From: Amanita rubescens
Lineage: Eukaryota; Basidiomycota; Agaricomycetes; Agaricales; Amanitaceae
Assembly (NCBI GenBank): GCA_015039365.1
Contig: WION01000088.1
Span: 62,001 to 126,000 of the forward strand
Direction: 5' to 3'
DNA: 64,000 bases
Shown here: one piece after another, positions 1-11,529 of the stretch
How the letters are laid out: every line of letters starts with the position of its first letter
Position numbering within the stretch: the first letter of the stretch is position 1
Translations under genes and position numbers: made by a program
Notes under the pieces: generated by a model
Seen by the model: the letters and a program-made list of their open reading frames with translations, nothing else
Database searches by the model: none
Told to the model about the DNA's origin: nothing

Positions 1-633
1 CGCTAGGATCAGAATGGACTATACACTGGAGCGAGCTACTTGATTTCTAGTCGCTTACGACACGTAGAAGTTACGGAACTCTATACGACCAAGTAGAGTA
101 TCCCAAATCCAACGAGTTATTGGCCTCTCGCAGTCCGTGCTATGGCCAGCAGGGTCACGCCCACCAGGTATATGCGCGGGAGGACCTGCGTCCGGGATAC
201 AACCAATATACTTTTCTTTCCGTTTCACTGCAAGCCGTCAGCATAAGTACAACAAGCAAAGAAAACGTAGACGTACTTTATAGACCTGATATTCCGAAAC
301 GTCATCGTCTGTTCCTGCTCGTAAGATGCCTATTCTGAACATCATCCGCACACTGAACCTAATCTTGGCTTGACAAATGAAATGTCAACCAACTCTTCCG
401 ACTCTGGTTTTGGGAACACGTACGTACGTACTCTGTGCGGCATTTCGAAAATCGGAATACGATGCTCGACTTGCGAGTTGCCAGCGGTGCAGGTTCCGCT
501 TCAAACGGAGGCGGGGAAACGTACGCGTGACGGTGTCTCGCTCAGGCTGGAGGCAGTGATACCGCGAGCCATGGCCAAATTGGGTAAGTTCATTTATCCC
601 TGACTGCAACCTTCCAATCCAACGTTGCTTTAG
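1..633. other. No assignable gene
   Basis: No protein family is recognisable here. Short open frames exist on both strands but have no domain-like sequence. A possible exon ending near 583 could lie upstream of the cystathionine gamma-synthase relic: a GTAAGT donor there pairs with the TTTAG acceptor at 629-633. That is a guess from splice signals only. Confidence 0.4.
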
Positions 634-2418
634 GTGGCGCTCTCTCACGCCATCTCCGTATCATGGCGCGACAACGTAGGCTACGAAGAAGGCGACAAAC
701 GCGTCATCGATAAAATGGTCTCTGGATACCCGAGATTTTTTATTCCCCTCGTCGTACAAAAGGTGAGAGCGTAGCTCCTTGCCTTCTAATTTCTTTTATT
801 TTGACATCGTCCACAGCTCACGAGTATATGCGAACAAAAGTACTCATAAAATGTCTCTGATTACCCTCTCGTAAAATCGCAGACGAACGCCGGTCTTATA
901 TCGAACGACGCTTGGAAAAAAGTGTTTAGCGAGGTGCGTCGAGGAGCGGTCACACCCACACCGTCCTTACGGCCTCGATGTTTCAAAAACAACTAACTCG
1001 GGAACGGACTCGGGAATCAATCAAGACCCAGGTTCGCCATACATCGTGTTGTTCCACCCCGACGCGTTTGCCGTCGCTAAAGAGTTTTGGCAGCATACAT
1101 GGTTAGGAGTGTCAAATCGGTTCTCAAAGAGGTTTCTTTCAATCAAGATCGGGATTTTAGATGGCAGTGGTGGTGGTGGTGCGGTATCGGCGGTGGCAGC
1201 CACCAACGAAAAAGTGGCAGTGGATTGTTTCAAAAAGGCGGGGGCGGTAAGAGACACCATCGGCATTATTCATCCGGCAAGGGGACGAACGTGTTCGGTA
1301 CACTCGGAGGAGGGTTTCCATCTCGGGAGGTGCGAATGGAACTGGGAGGAGGGACAATCCAGAGGCCGGGGAATTGGGTGCAGATTGTCAGACTTACCTC
1401 GAAGAGCGGTACGGTCGTAATCTCCCCTTGGGCGGCGCTGCGTCTGCAAAACGGGCACTTCGTCGGCGGTTGGCGGGGGTTTTGATCAAGGATTCGCTCG
1501 GAGGGGACTGTGTTGACGGGGAAGTGGTGGGATCGAGTTCGAGGGTGGCAGAGGGGGATGTGCATCTCTTCCCAAGTGGGATGGCAGCGATTTGGACGGC
1601 CCATCAGTGTTTGATGGGTGTTCGAGGCTTTGAAGCGAAGAGCGTTTGTTTTGGGTGGGTATATGACCGCGTTCCGTGTACTTGAAGTTGTGCTGACGTC
1701 CTGTGCAAAGGTTCATGTGCACCGATACCCTTTAAATTCTCCAAAAATGGGGTCCAGGATGCCATTTCTTTGGAAACGGACTAGACTCGGATATCGATGA
1801 GCTCGAAAAGATGTTGGTTGATCAGGGGGCGATTTTGGCGCTGTTCGCCGAGTTTCCGTCCAACCCTTTGTTGAGATCGGTGAACTTGAGGGCATTGACG
1901 GACGAGTACGGTTTTGCGCTCGTGGTGGACGAGGAAGTATCGTGAATGTGGAGGTCATCCAGTATACGGATATCGTCGTGAGCAGTTTGACCGGGATTTT
2001 CAGTGGGGATGCGAATGTCATGGGTGGATCGTGAGTGTATCATTCTGTCCTAGATGTACCATCTCATCGTGTCGAAGCCTCGTGTTGAACCCGCAAAGAA
2101 GGTACTACAAAGCGTTAAAGGACCACCTCGGTTCCACTTTTGAAGATATCTACTTTGACGAGGGCGGAGACGAGGCCTTCACCTCAAGAGCGGCATCTGA
2201 AGTGTTTTTTGATGTGCTTCAATGCTTCAAAGGCCCTAGTCTCGGAACAAACTTTACCCTTGCGTGCCTGTATACCATCTGGTGCACTATGGAGAGTTGC
2301 TGGATTGGCAGCGGGGTTTGGCATCGAGGCGGGGCTGGTAAGAGTCAGTGTTGGGATGGAAGCCAAGGATGACCTTTTGAAGCTGTTCAAAGTGGCATTG
2401 AATGCAGCTCAGATTTAG
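634..2418 (+). pseudogene. Cystathionine gamma-synthase relic (Cys/Met PLP-dependent family)
   Basis: Pieces of a fungal cystathionine gamma-synthase, the PLP enzyme joining O-acylhomoserine and cysteine in transsulfuration, lie in order but in different frames. They are [20 protein letters not shown] (after 670), FHPDAFAVAKEFWQHT (1050-1100), YLEERYGRNLPL and LFPSGMAAI (1390-1600), DSDIDELEKML then [15 protein letters not shown] (1785-1875), [20 protein letters not shown] (1968-2028), LVLNPQRRYYKALKDHL, then YKGPSLGTNFTLA-like and FGIEAGLVRVSVGMEAKDDL. Introns at 763-816 and about 2031-2077 keep splice sites. Damage: stop at 847-849, frame change near 1940 (DE followed by VNVEV), another near 2280-2310, and a missing block before the C-terminal domain. 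In the SSLT-x-FSGD motif, where the family (from memory) has the PLP-binding Lys, codon 1993-1995 is Gly. Not functional as it stands. Confidence 0.85.
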
Positions 2419-2893
2419 GCGCAGGCTGAGAGCCAGTGACTCGGAACGTTGCTATGCTGTCTGGTTTCTTCAACAGGGACTTACATATGTAATTTTTTTG
2501 GAGTTTTCTATTTGTGTATCATACTTTATATCTATAGACATCAATGGTACAGTGTATTAATATCCCAATGTTCTACCTTTCACTTTGGCTATGATGGTGA
2601 AGCTAAAAACCAGCTCTGGCAACTTAACTTAGGCTCCTAGTAGCATTGGCAACACAAAACTATGAAAGTCTCAGATTAAAAGCTTGCCTCTGACACCTCC
2701 ACCCTCTACACAATAACAGAGGGAAAAGTACCACACTGTTCAAAACTCATATACATATTCAAACTGCTTACTTTACCATAGTCAATTATAAGGTACATTG
2801 CATTTTAAACAATTCTCCACATGATAGCTGAGGCTCAACTATACGTATTAAAAAAAATGTGGCTGATTCATCACAGAACACTATGACAATTTA
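2419..2893. other. Intergenic, AT-rich
   Basis: No gene or repeat recognised. It separates the convergent 3' ends of the synthase relic and the NLR-like gene. Confidence 0.5.
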
Positions 2894-5800
2894 TTAATGT
2901 GAATGGGCATCATGTCCAGCTGCCAAGTCCTGGATCCTGTCAATTTCAGTGGACTTGAACATTCCCCTGAAGTGAATTGTAGTTGGATGCTGGGATCCCA
3001 TCCTAACCTCCATTAACTGGACTGCTTGAGAAAGTAAATCATTACCCTCATTCAACCTACCCTGGCCAGTATATGTGCATGCTAGATTAGCCATGCTGGT
3101 AAGAGTGTCTGGGTGATGTGATCCAAGCATTTCTTTCCTTGCCTCCATGACTTCTACAAGAAGCTTCTCTGCCTCATCCCACCTCCCCTGGTTCCCATAT
3201 GTGGATGCTAAATTAGCCAAGCTGCTAAGAGTGTCTGGGTGATGTGATCCAAGCTTTTCTTTCCTTGCCTCCATGACTTCTATCTGCAGCTTCTCTGCCT
3301 CATCCCACCTCCCTTGCTTCCCATATGTGGATGCTAAATTTGCCAAGCTGCTAAGAGTGTCTGGGTGATGTGATCCAAGCATTTCTTTCCTTGCCTCCAT
3401 GACTTCTATCTGCAGCTTCTCTGCCTCATCCCACCTCCCCTGGTTCCTGTATGTGGATGCTAAATTAGCCAAGCTGTTAAGAGTGTGTGGGTGATGTGAT
3501 CCAAGCTTTTCTTTCCTTGCCTCCATGACTTCTATCTGCAGCTTCTCTGCCTCATCCCACCTCCCTTGCTTCCCGTATGTGGATGCTAAATTTGCCAAGC
3601 TGCTAAGAGTGTCTGGGTGATGTGATCCAAGCATTTCTTTCCTTGCCTCCATGACTTCTATCTGCAGCTTCTCTGCCTCATCCCACCTCCCCTGATTCCA
3701 ATATGTGGATGCTAAATTAGCTAAGCTGCTAAGAGTGTCTGGGTGATGTGATCCAAGCATTTCTTTCCTTGCCTCCATGACTTCTATCTGCAGCTTCTCT
3801 GCCTCATCCCACCTCCCCTGATTCCAATATGTGGATGCTAAATTAGCTAAGCTGCTAAGAGTGTCTGGGTGATGTGATCCAAGCATTTCTTTCCTTGCCT
3901 CCATGACTTCTATCTGCAGCTTCTCTGCCTCATCCCACCTCCCCTGATTCCAATATGTGGATGCTAAATTAGCTAAGCTGCTAAGAGTGTCTGGGTGATG
4001 TGATCCAAGCATGTCTTTGCTTGCCTCCATAACTTCTACCTCCAACTTCTCTGCCTCATCCCATCTTCCCTGGTTCCTGTATGTGGATGCTAAATTAGCC
4101 AAGCTGATAAGAGTGTCTGGGTGATGTGATCCAAGCATTTCTTTCCTTGCATCCATGACTTCTACAAAAAGCTTCTCTGCCTCATCCCACCTCCCCTGAT
4201 TACTATATGTGGATGCTAAATTAGCTAAGCTGTTAAGAGTGTCTGGGTGATGTGATCCAAGCTTTTCTTTGCTTGCCTCCATAACTTCTACCTCCAGCTT
4301 CTCTGCCTCATCCCATCTTCCCTGATTCCAATATGTGGATGCTAAATTAGCCAAGCTGGTAAGAGTGTCTGGGTGATGTGATCCAAGCTTTTCTTTCCTT
4401 GCCTCCATGACTTCTACATCCAGCTTCTCTGCCTCATCCCACCTCCCCTGATTACTGTATGTGGATGCTAAATTAGCCAAGCTGCTAAGAGTGTGTGGGT
4501 GATGTGATCCAAGCTTTTCTTTGCTTGCCTCCATGACTTCTACCTCCAGCTTCTCTGCCTCATCCCACCTCCCCTGTTTCCTGTATGTGGATGCTAAATT
4601 GGCAAGGCTGCTAAGAGTGAGTGGGTGATGTGATCCAAGCTTTTCTTTCCTTGCCTCCATGACTTCTACATCCAACTTCTCTGCCTCATCCCACCTCCCC
4701 TGCTTCCAGTATGTGGATGCTAAATTAGCCAAGCTGCTAAGAGTGTCTGGGTGATGTGATCCAAGCATTTCTTTCCTTGCCTCCATGACTTCTACCTCCA
4801 GCTTCTCTGCCTCATCCCACCTCCCCTGATTACTGTATGTGAATGCTAGATTAGCCATGCTATTCAGAACAAGTGGATGCTTTGGTGCAAGATTTGCTTT
4901 CTGCCTTTCCAACATCCACATCCTTAGCTTTTGCATTTCATTCCAGTTCCCAATATGATGGAATACAAGTGAAAATCGATCACATTCATCATAGTAGAAG
5001 TTATCAAGATTTAGCTGTGCTGCCTGATTATTCATTGTCCTTATGTGTGGTGCAAGTAACTGACAATATTCATAATTGTCAGTCTCATAGTCCACCTCCA
5101 CAGAACAGGCTAGAAATGCCTTTGCCATAAGAACCTGCTGTACAATTTCCATTTTTGGAACTCTATTCCTGCTCCAAGAATGCACTAAAGGGTGGATTGA
5201 ATAAAGTTTCCCACTGCTCTTAATTAGAGAAAATGACAGCAGCACTTGAATTCCTAATTGAAATTGCACTTTATTCCATTCCCCATTCTCATCCAAGAAC
5301 AACACCTTAGGGTTTAACATTGTTATTGAAAGTGGGAGACCAGATTCCTTTTCTTCATCAATGTTCCTCTTCTTGTAGTTCTCTGCAGCATTTCTGAACA
5401 ACTCTTCTGGTATATTCTCATGATGCAAAAATGCAATTATCTGATGGAGAGCAAGTGCACCCTCAGCTGCTATACTACCTTCAGGATTTGTTTTTTTTGT
5501 GGCCCTTGCTTCAATTTCTTTCATTGAGATCCCCCAAGTTCCATAGGTACATGATCCATAATCAGATGCTCCTTTGAATAAAGGATTAGACATTAATTCA
5601 TCATGATTCTTGGCATATAATTCCAGGTAATCATCAAGGGGGGATCTACAAGCTAGCATATATGCCCCAGCTTGGTCAATTGCAAGTGGAATCCCTCCCA
5701 GCTTTGAAATAAGTTGTTTTCCCTTGGTTTGCGTATTCTCCGATATGTAATCTAGCCTGGCTGATTTTGACAGCAGAGATAATGCCTCCTCTTCTCCCAT

Positions 5801-6560
5801 TTCAAGAACCTCCATTGAATTCTCTGTGACTCTCATCAATTCCAAATTTCTGCTTGTTATCAAAATATTTCCTCCATCTCCAGGAGGGAGGAACTTTTCT
5901 ACTATTTGATATCCACCATCTGCATTATCATATATCATCAACCAATTGAACCTTTTAGAAATCCACTTGAGAGCAGATCCAGCTGAAGAGGCAGCTTCAG
6001 CAGTGGCACTATTTGCCTGAGCAATTTGCTTGAGTCTGAGATCAATAGTACTTTCTGAAGAACCATCAATCCAAAATATGTCAGAAAATCTAGGTAAGAT
6101 ACTCAGTTATGTAGCTATGTAAAGTGTCTAGTAGTACTCACAGAGTTTCATGTTTTTCACTGAATTTAAGGCAAATCTGGGTCTTGCCAATACCTCCCAT
6201 ACCATGCAAAAGAAATGACTTCCTTTGTCCTGTAGCACTGGAGCCAAAATAATCCTTTAGTCTCTCTAAGTATTTAGCACGACCTGTAAACATAGTGCTA
6301 GAATGCTTCAGAGGAGGCAAAGGTGGTAGCATATCATGAGATACAACTGGGTGATGGCGAGAGATTGTTTGCTAAGATCATGATAATTGATATCATCACA
6401 CTAACCCAAAGTTACATACATAGTAATTCCCATGGATCCCAAACAACTGGCCACCTGTGACAATAACATTCTGAGCTCCAGTGAACAAGTTGCCACCTGA
6501 GCTGGCCACAACTGGAAAGGTGGGTTGATTGTCTCCTATAATGTGGTTTTGGTTACTCAT
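2894..6560 (-). CDS. NLR-like STAND protein: NB-ARC/NACHT NTPase with about 15 TPR repeats
   Basis: Three exons read as one 1188-residue protein: 6560-6420, 6371-6142 and 6089-2894. Both introns are GT-AG (6419-6372, 6141-6090) and preserve frame. An ATG further upstream at 6614 exists, but I prefer 6560 because it starts the conserved-looking leader. Order: about 50-residue Gly/Asn-rich leader; NTPase with P-loop GMGGIGKT (about residue 108), Walker B WLMIYDNADGG, sensor-like GNILITSRN and GGIPLAIDQAGAYM; an alpha-helical linker; then 42-residue TPR units (QGRWDEAEKLEVEVMEARKE, LGSHHPDTLSSLANLASTY) of kinesin-light-chain type. This architecture fits fungal NLR-like receptors, which act in non-self recognition and regulated cell death; that role is inferred from the family. 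The open frame is undamaged. CpG is almost absent, unlike the gene to its left. Confidence 0.88.
3063..4850 (-). repeat. 126-bp tandem repeat array encoding the TPRs
   Basis: Fourteen near-identical 126-bp units plus one diverged unit (3' end of the gene, around 3040-3080) encode 42-residue TPRs. Differences concentrate at a few codons: the residues after LASTY (W/S/R/G plus N/K), KLE/KLD/KLQ/KLF, and EAR/EAS. Three successive units around 3690-4010 are virtually identical, so unit gain, loss or conversion looks recent. Confidence 0.9.
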
Positions 6561-7017
6561 GGTTCTGTGGGAGTGTGGTTGTGAAAGACAAGGAGTGATC
6601 GTAACGCACATCACGCATCACGATGCATCACGCTTTACGCACCTAGCGATCCCACATTTTAAGCCTTTTATGACTGGGTTAACATGAAGATGACTCACTC
6701 TTAAGGAGGCTGAAAGTTGAGAATTCTCGACACCAGCGTTAAATCGTCCCGTAATTGTGGAGGTCAAGAGCAACTTAGAGAATTTGCGTAGCCTGCTGAT
6801 GTAAACATACTAGTTTGGGAAAAATGCCCATCAGATTTCACCCACGGTCCGTCATATTACCAAATATGGTAACTCCTCAGGGATTGTGCCCCCGAGGACG
6901 ACTTAAGGTGCATTCGAAAGCTATTTTCCGTGCGATTCTCATCACGCCCCTTTTGAAAACATATTGATAAGGCCCATGACACTCTCACAGCTATCTTATC
7001 TAACTGATAAAAGGTGA

Positions 7018-7840
7018 TTGCGATATGGTGCGCGTCTGGAAGCTATTTTGAAACACTTTCCACATTTGGGCACCAGATCATTCTCACGGTCTGTTTCAGG
7101 CGATATGGTGCGCGTCTGGAGGCTCATTTCAGCGCGATTTCACTTGTTGTTGTTTAAAATTTACATAAAACACACTAAAAGCACATTGCTGAGCTTGGTG
7201 ATATAGGTATGGAATGCATGTCGACTCATTAACATCTGCAAGTTATTTTTGATCACTTTCCATATCAAGCATAAGCGCTTTTGCACGCTCCATTTCAGGC
7301 GACCCAGAGACTCCCAGAAAGCACCTTCGGCACACGAAAGCGTGATTTCTTATTTAAAATTCGTGGAATAACACTAAACATTAGGTGGAGCGATTGAGAC
7401 AATCCCAATGTGGCCAGGGTCTGGACCCGAAAGTTGGTGATGCCAGCACGACGCACGTGCACCATCCTAAATGGGTTTGGTGCCCTGCTGGCCCGGGCCA
7501 AAGAGAACGTAAAGAGAAACACAAAGAGAGTGGCAAAGAGAGAATCCCTTTTCGGTATACTCTCAATGCATGCTCGAGACTATTCTCCACTCCCCCCCGG
7601 ACCAAAGAGGGTGTAAAGATATTTGAATATTTTTGATCACTTTCCATATCAAGCGTAATTCTATATCTGGCAGAAGGAATTTGCACGATCTGTTTCGAGT
7701 GATATAGCACATATTAGAGAGTGAGCACATTGCCAAGCTTTGGCAGTACTTTACACTCCCCCCCCAGTCCGATTAGACTCCGACAGACTCCTAGGACTCC
7801 TATAGGACTCCTATAGGACTCTGATCACTTTCTGATAAAA
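7018..7840. repeat. Fragment related to the KDZ-flanking repeat at 57.2-57.8 kb
   Basis: Stretch 7195-7290 (TTGGTGATATAGGTATG, GGAATGCATG, TTTGATCACTTTCCATATC) matches pieces of 57515-57800 in the same order. At 7745-7835 there is TTTACACT followed by a C-run and AGGACTCCTATAGGACTCC units. This is the inverted counterpart of 57425-57500, where GGACTCC/GGACTCCGATC units lead into a G-run and ACAGTAAAG. It looks like a deleted, non-autonomous copy or solo end of the same family. Confidence 0.55.
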
Positions 7841-7861
7841 TGTAAAAAAAGGTAAAATGGT

Positions 7862-8015
7862 AGGAAACATGTTTGGCTTTGTTTGTTTATGTTTGTTTAT
7901 ATTAGGCATCTTAACTTGCAAAAGAAATCCAAAATCCTTAAAAATAGGGAACCATGTTTGGTATTGTTTATTTATGTTTATTTATATTAGGTATCTTTAA
8001 CTTGCAGAATAAATT
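7862..8015. repeat. Tandem duplication of about 85 bp
   Basis: CATGTTTGG, TTTATGTTTGTTTATATTAG and AACTTGCA-type blocks occur twice in the same order (about 7867-7925 and 7951-8010), with a few substitutions. No coding content. Confidence 0.7.
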
Positions 8016-8639
8016 CAAAAAAATACTGAAAAAATGCGGAAAATCCATGTGATCCAGGTTATATAAGAATTATAAAACCAAACAATGGCAAACTTGACAT
8101 ATTTGCAAAATACTTTTCAGATGCAAGTGTGATCTTGAAAAATGCACACAAGGTCATGCAAGAATTAGGACACAAATCTGAGCCAAATTCTAGGTAAATG
8201 TAAAGGAATGTATCACCACTCCATGTGACCACCTGCAAAGCCATAGTTGAACCCAACACAATTTGGGTGTGTCTGGCTGGTGATGATGAGTCAATGTAGT
8301 ATGTGTGATCAGTTAGAAAGGGCTGGCAGTGGTGAAAGTCAGTTTCAGTAATTCCGAGGCCGAGTGTAAACGAAGGACTCGGTCTTATTCCGAATTTGTG
8401 GGGTTTCAATTCGCGGGATGTAACGCAGTGGCACTTGCCTTATTGGTATGCGCCGGCAACTTCCGATTAGTGCTGCTACCCTTCACCGTCTTTACGAACG
8501 AACACCAATTGTCTACTTTAATCACTTCCGTCTGAATTTCAACGAGCTTCCTACTTCTCCATGCCACCACTCCCGCTAGCTCTGGTCACGACTTCTTTAT
8601 CTCGGGGATTCGTGGGTGAGTGTTATCTACCACTGATTC

Positions 8640-8880
8640 ATCCACTATTGACGCCGTCTCCCCTGTCAAGCATCAGGAATCCCTTCACTGCCCCAACGCC
8701 CACTGATCCCACGCCCCCTTCAACTGGCTCTCACTCTCGACAGCCTCTAACGTCTCTGTACGTTATGAGCGAAACACTGCTCCAACGCCCACTGATCCCA
8801 CACCCCCTGCAACAGGCTCTCACTCTGGACAGCCGCTAACGTCTCTGTCCGTTATGAGCGAAACATAAGAAGATGCGTTC
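8640..8880. repeat. Left inverted repeat with tandem units
   Basis: Two direct copies of a roughly 92-bp unit (CCAACGCCCACTGATCCCAC through CGTTATGAGCGAAAC). The second copy ends with CAGCCGCTAACGTCTCTGTC and CGTTATGAGCGAAAC, whose reverse complement is at 11096-11140. It is probably the terminal or subterminal repeat of the element carrying the 9.5-10.6 kb gene. Confidence 0.65.
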
Positions 8881-9476
8881 CTTATGACGCCTCGACAATC
8901 TCTCCCCTCTTAGTCCTCTCATCACCTCCATCCAATCTTCCTCGATACCCCATTCCGCCGACTAATCCACAACTTCCATCAAGGCCTACATCATTGTCAG
9001 ACCTACCCAAATCCGCCGAACCCCCAATAGTAGATTCCACAACTGTCAACAAGCCCCGCTCAATAACAAGTTCTTACAGTTTTTTAACGACTTCCAATTA
9101 TCCTACTAGTACTATCAATACATGTTGAAGCATTCACTTATAATACGATACCTTTTCGTTTCGTCTTTTCTAATTTCAATAAATATCCCGTAAAAACTTC
9201 AAGGATGTCAGATTATGACAATCAACTCTCGATAGCACGTGTACTAATACTATCAATATTAATATTAATCATGCCCTTTGATGCTACCCGTTCATTCCTA
9301 TCATGAATCATCTTCATTCGCGCTCATGATCACCTCCTTCCGTCGCCCTCCTTTGCATATCGTCGTCAATCACCATTTCGCGGAAATTTAGTCGAATGCT
9401 GGCTCGCTCCTCATCGTAATATCCAATCTTTCGCTTTATTGACTGCTTCTCCGTCGCTTTCATATTCGTTACCAGT

Positions 9477-10583
9477 TTAGATGCGGCTTGGGCAGCAAAT
9501 GCTTTCTGTCAACTTTTTAGATCTAATCTTTTTAAGTCTTAATCGAAATTGGTTCTTTACCTGGGAGAATTCGGAATTGTCCAGCATCGTTAAACTTCGC
9601 AAGATAGATACAAGCATGTATTCATTTCTGGCAACTGAAACCAGTGTAAGAGTCACTTGAGCTTCTACGATATCCCCAATTTGAAAGCGAACGGGAGAAA
9701 TATCCGTATATCTACGAAAAAAACCTTTGTTCAACACTGCTTCTTCAATTTTCATCTTGGAACTCACCTCATTTCGCCTGTGTCCGAAGTAGATCGCTCG
9801 TAATATTGAACTACATTGTCGTAGATATGAACATAACTTGTGTTTTCAATGCTTGACAGAATGCCATATGGATCGATTTCGCTTCCAAAAGGTATATGTT
9901 TCTCCTTCGGACCACAGTCTTTAATAGACGAAAAGTATCGGCAAGATGATTCAATACTGGTGTACTCGCCATACGAATCGATGCATGAACAAGGTTTGAG
10001 TTTCTCTCGAGGAACATGTCCCCTGAAAAGCGAATATATGTCTAATATTCCTTTCAATGCTTTCTCAAATGTCGGGGACCCAAGACCCGTTAGCGATACA
10101 TTTTGGCGCAGGTACTTTGCACGATTCGCAGTTCTTGCAACATGACCGACGTTATTAACATTTTCATGTAGTGAGTATCAAACTATTAGTACTCACATTG
10201 GTTGGTTTGGAAAAGGAGGAAGATCGTGTCGCCAAATAATGCCCTGGATGTGCGCAACTACTTCATTGACATCGTTTTTATTCGCTCCATCTGCGAACAC
10301 AAGCTGCTTTTTTGTTTTCATGTCGATGACCCTGTAACCATTGGGCCAGTCTGATGCCTAGCCAATAATCCATTTAAGTTAAAGCTTAGGGCGCGATATC
10401 TTCAGATACGTAAATACCTTGGTGCAGCGTGACAATTGTATCCCAGATATGGCGTTCACATGTCTTTCTACTGCAAGCTGCTCAAGTCGTTTGGCTGTTA
10501 TGTCGTCCTAGCTTAGCCGATTGAGTTGTCTGATTTACAAAGTGAACCGCACCTGCTCCGTCAAGATCATAGTCACCGTTCAT
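9477..10583 (-). CDS. Unassigned multi-exon gene between inverted repeats
   Basis: ATG at 10583 opens MNGDYDLDGAG. GT-AG introns follow near 10550-10508 and 10420-10371, giving ITAKRLEQLAVERHV and SDWPNGYRVIDMKTKKQLVF. Further exons read IQGIIWRHDLPPFPNQPM, then KGILDIYSLFRG and HIPFGSEIDPYGILSSIENT, VHIYDNVVQYYERSTSDTGE. The last intron (about 9769-9715) joins AG to ATATACGG, giving RYTDISPVRFQIGDIVEAQV and ILRSLTMLDNSEF, with a stop at 9477. The SxFxIGDIVE-x-Q block resembles a family of hypothetical proteins I recall from mushroom genomes, often near transposons; no function is known to me. Internal exon limits between 10180 and 10060 are not fully resolved. Confidence 0.6.
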
Positions 10584-10699
10584 TCTTGCGACTGATTTGA
10601 TGATCCTTCTACTACACCACTATTCAGATTTTCACTTGACTATATAGGACGCAATTGTGTGCTGTACTGCAACCTTTACACATGTTGCAAATCACGCAT

Positions 10700-11200
10700 C
10701 AACTGTTGTACTCATCGGATCACTCATAAGGCACAGGGCCGACTACGTTAACGTTTAGAAGTTGTCTAGGCTGGGTCATACGGAACACCGTTTGTCGTAT
10801 CCCCTGAAAATCTCGGATCATCGGTTATATCGATCATAATCGACACGTACAATAATTAATCTTCCGAGGTTTGCTGCATCATATGGAACACCATCTGTAT
10901 TCCCTGAAAATCACGGATCAGCGGTTATATCGGTGATAAGCGACACAACATTAGACGTACCTTACTAATTAGTCTTCACGGAACACCGTCTGTGGTAGCC
11001 TCTGAAAATCACGGATCAGCATTGTCAGCGGTTATATCGGTCATAAGTGGGACACTCCGACCGTCGCAGCGTCATACGGAATGCCGTTTTTTAAGTTTCG
11101 CTCATAAGGGACAGAGACGTTAGCGGCTGTCGAGAATTTAGGTCGGTTTATGAATTTTGCCACGGGCGCAGTGTCATACGGAGCACCGTCTGGGCTTTCG
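10700..11200. repeat. Right inverted repeat array
   Basis: Read on the minus strand this holds GACAGCCGCTAACGTCTCTG and CTTATGAGCGAAAC (matching 8830-8868). It also holds about four units combining ATCGGTTATATCGGTCATAA-like and TCATACGGAACACCGTCTG-like blocks. The outermost part (11160-11200, GGGCGCAGTGTCATACGG) is inverted relative to 19295-19330. The array therefore seems to face both the 8.8 kb and the 19.3 kb ends. Confidence 0.6.
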
Positions 11201-11529
11201 GTCTCCCGTTTTTTTCAAATGTTTTCCGGTCTGACACATATTCTGGGTTTGTTGCAACGCAATCGTCCGTGCCTTAACATTAATCCGATGGACATTGTGC
11301 AATACTAGCTCGGCATTCTTACAAACCTCATAATTGCGCATCCGCTAGTTTTGATCTGGCGTTTCCAATCGTTCCGCGTTCCTCTTCTTGCATCGAATCA
11401 CCTACAGATGCCACATCGTCACCGTCTGATTTGCTTAACATGGACATGTTAAATCTGGTGACCAATGCCCTGCACCTACTATCCGATCTTCCCCCCGTCT
11501 ACTTCACTTTACTCATACGCTGCCCTTGA
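11201..11529. other. Upstream region of the 11.5 kb gene
   Basis: Nothing recognised apart from being the likely promoter and 5' UTR of the gene that follows. Confidence 0.4.

Larger units (their letters stand above)
6561..8330. other. Non-coding stretch with dispersed and tandem repeats
   Basis: No gene supported. It holds short direct repeats (GATATGGTGCGCGTCTGG at about 7023 and 7103), a CTTTCCATATC-type motif (7256, 7640) shared with 57780, and a tandem duplication at about 7862-8015. The 5' part (6561-6700) probably includes the NLR promoter; no specific site is identifiable. Confidence 0.5.

Noticed and set aside
120..338. 72-codon frame at the left edge
   Set aside because: No ATG at its start, no recognisable domain, no splice partner.
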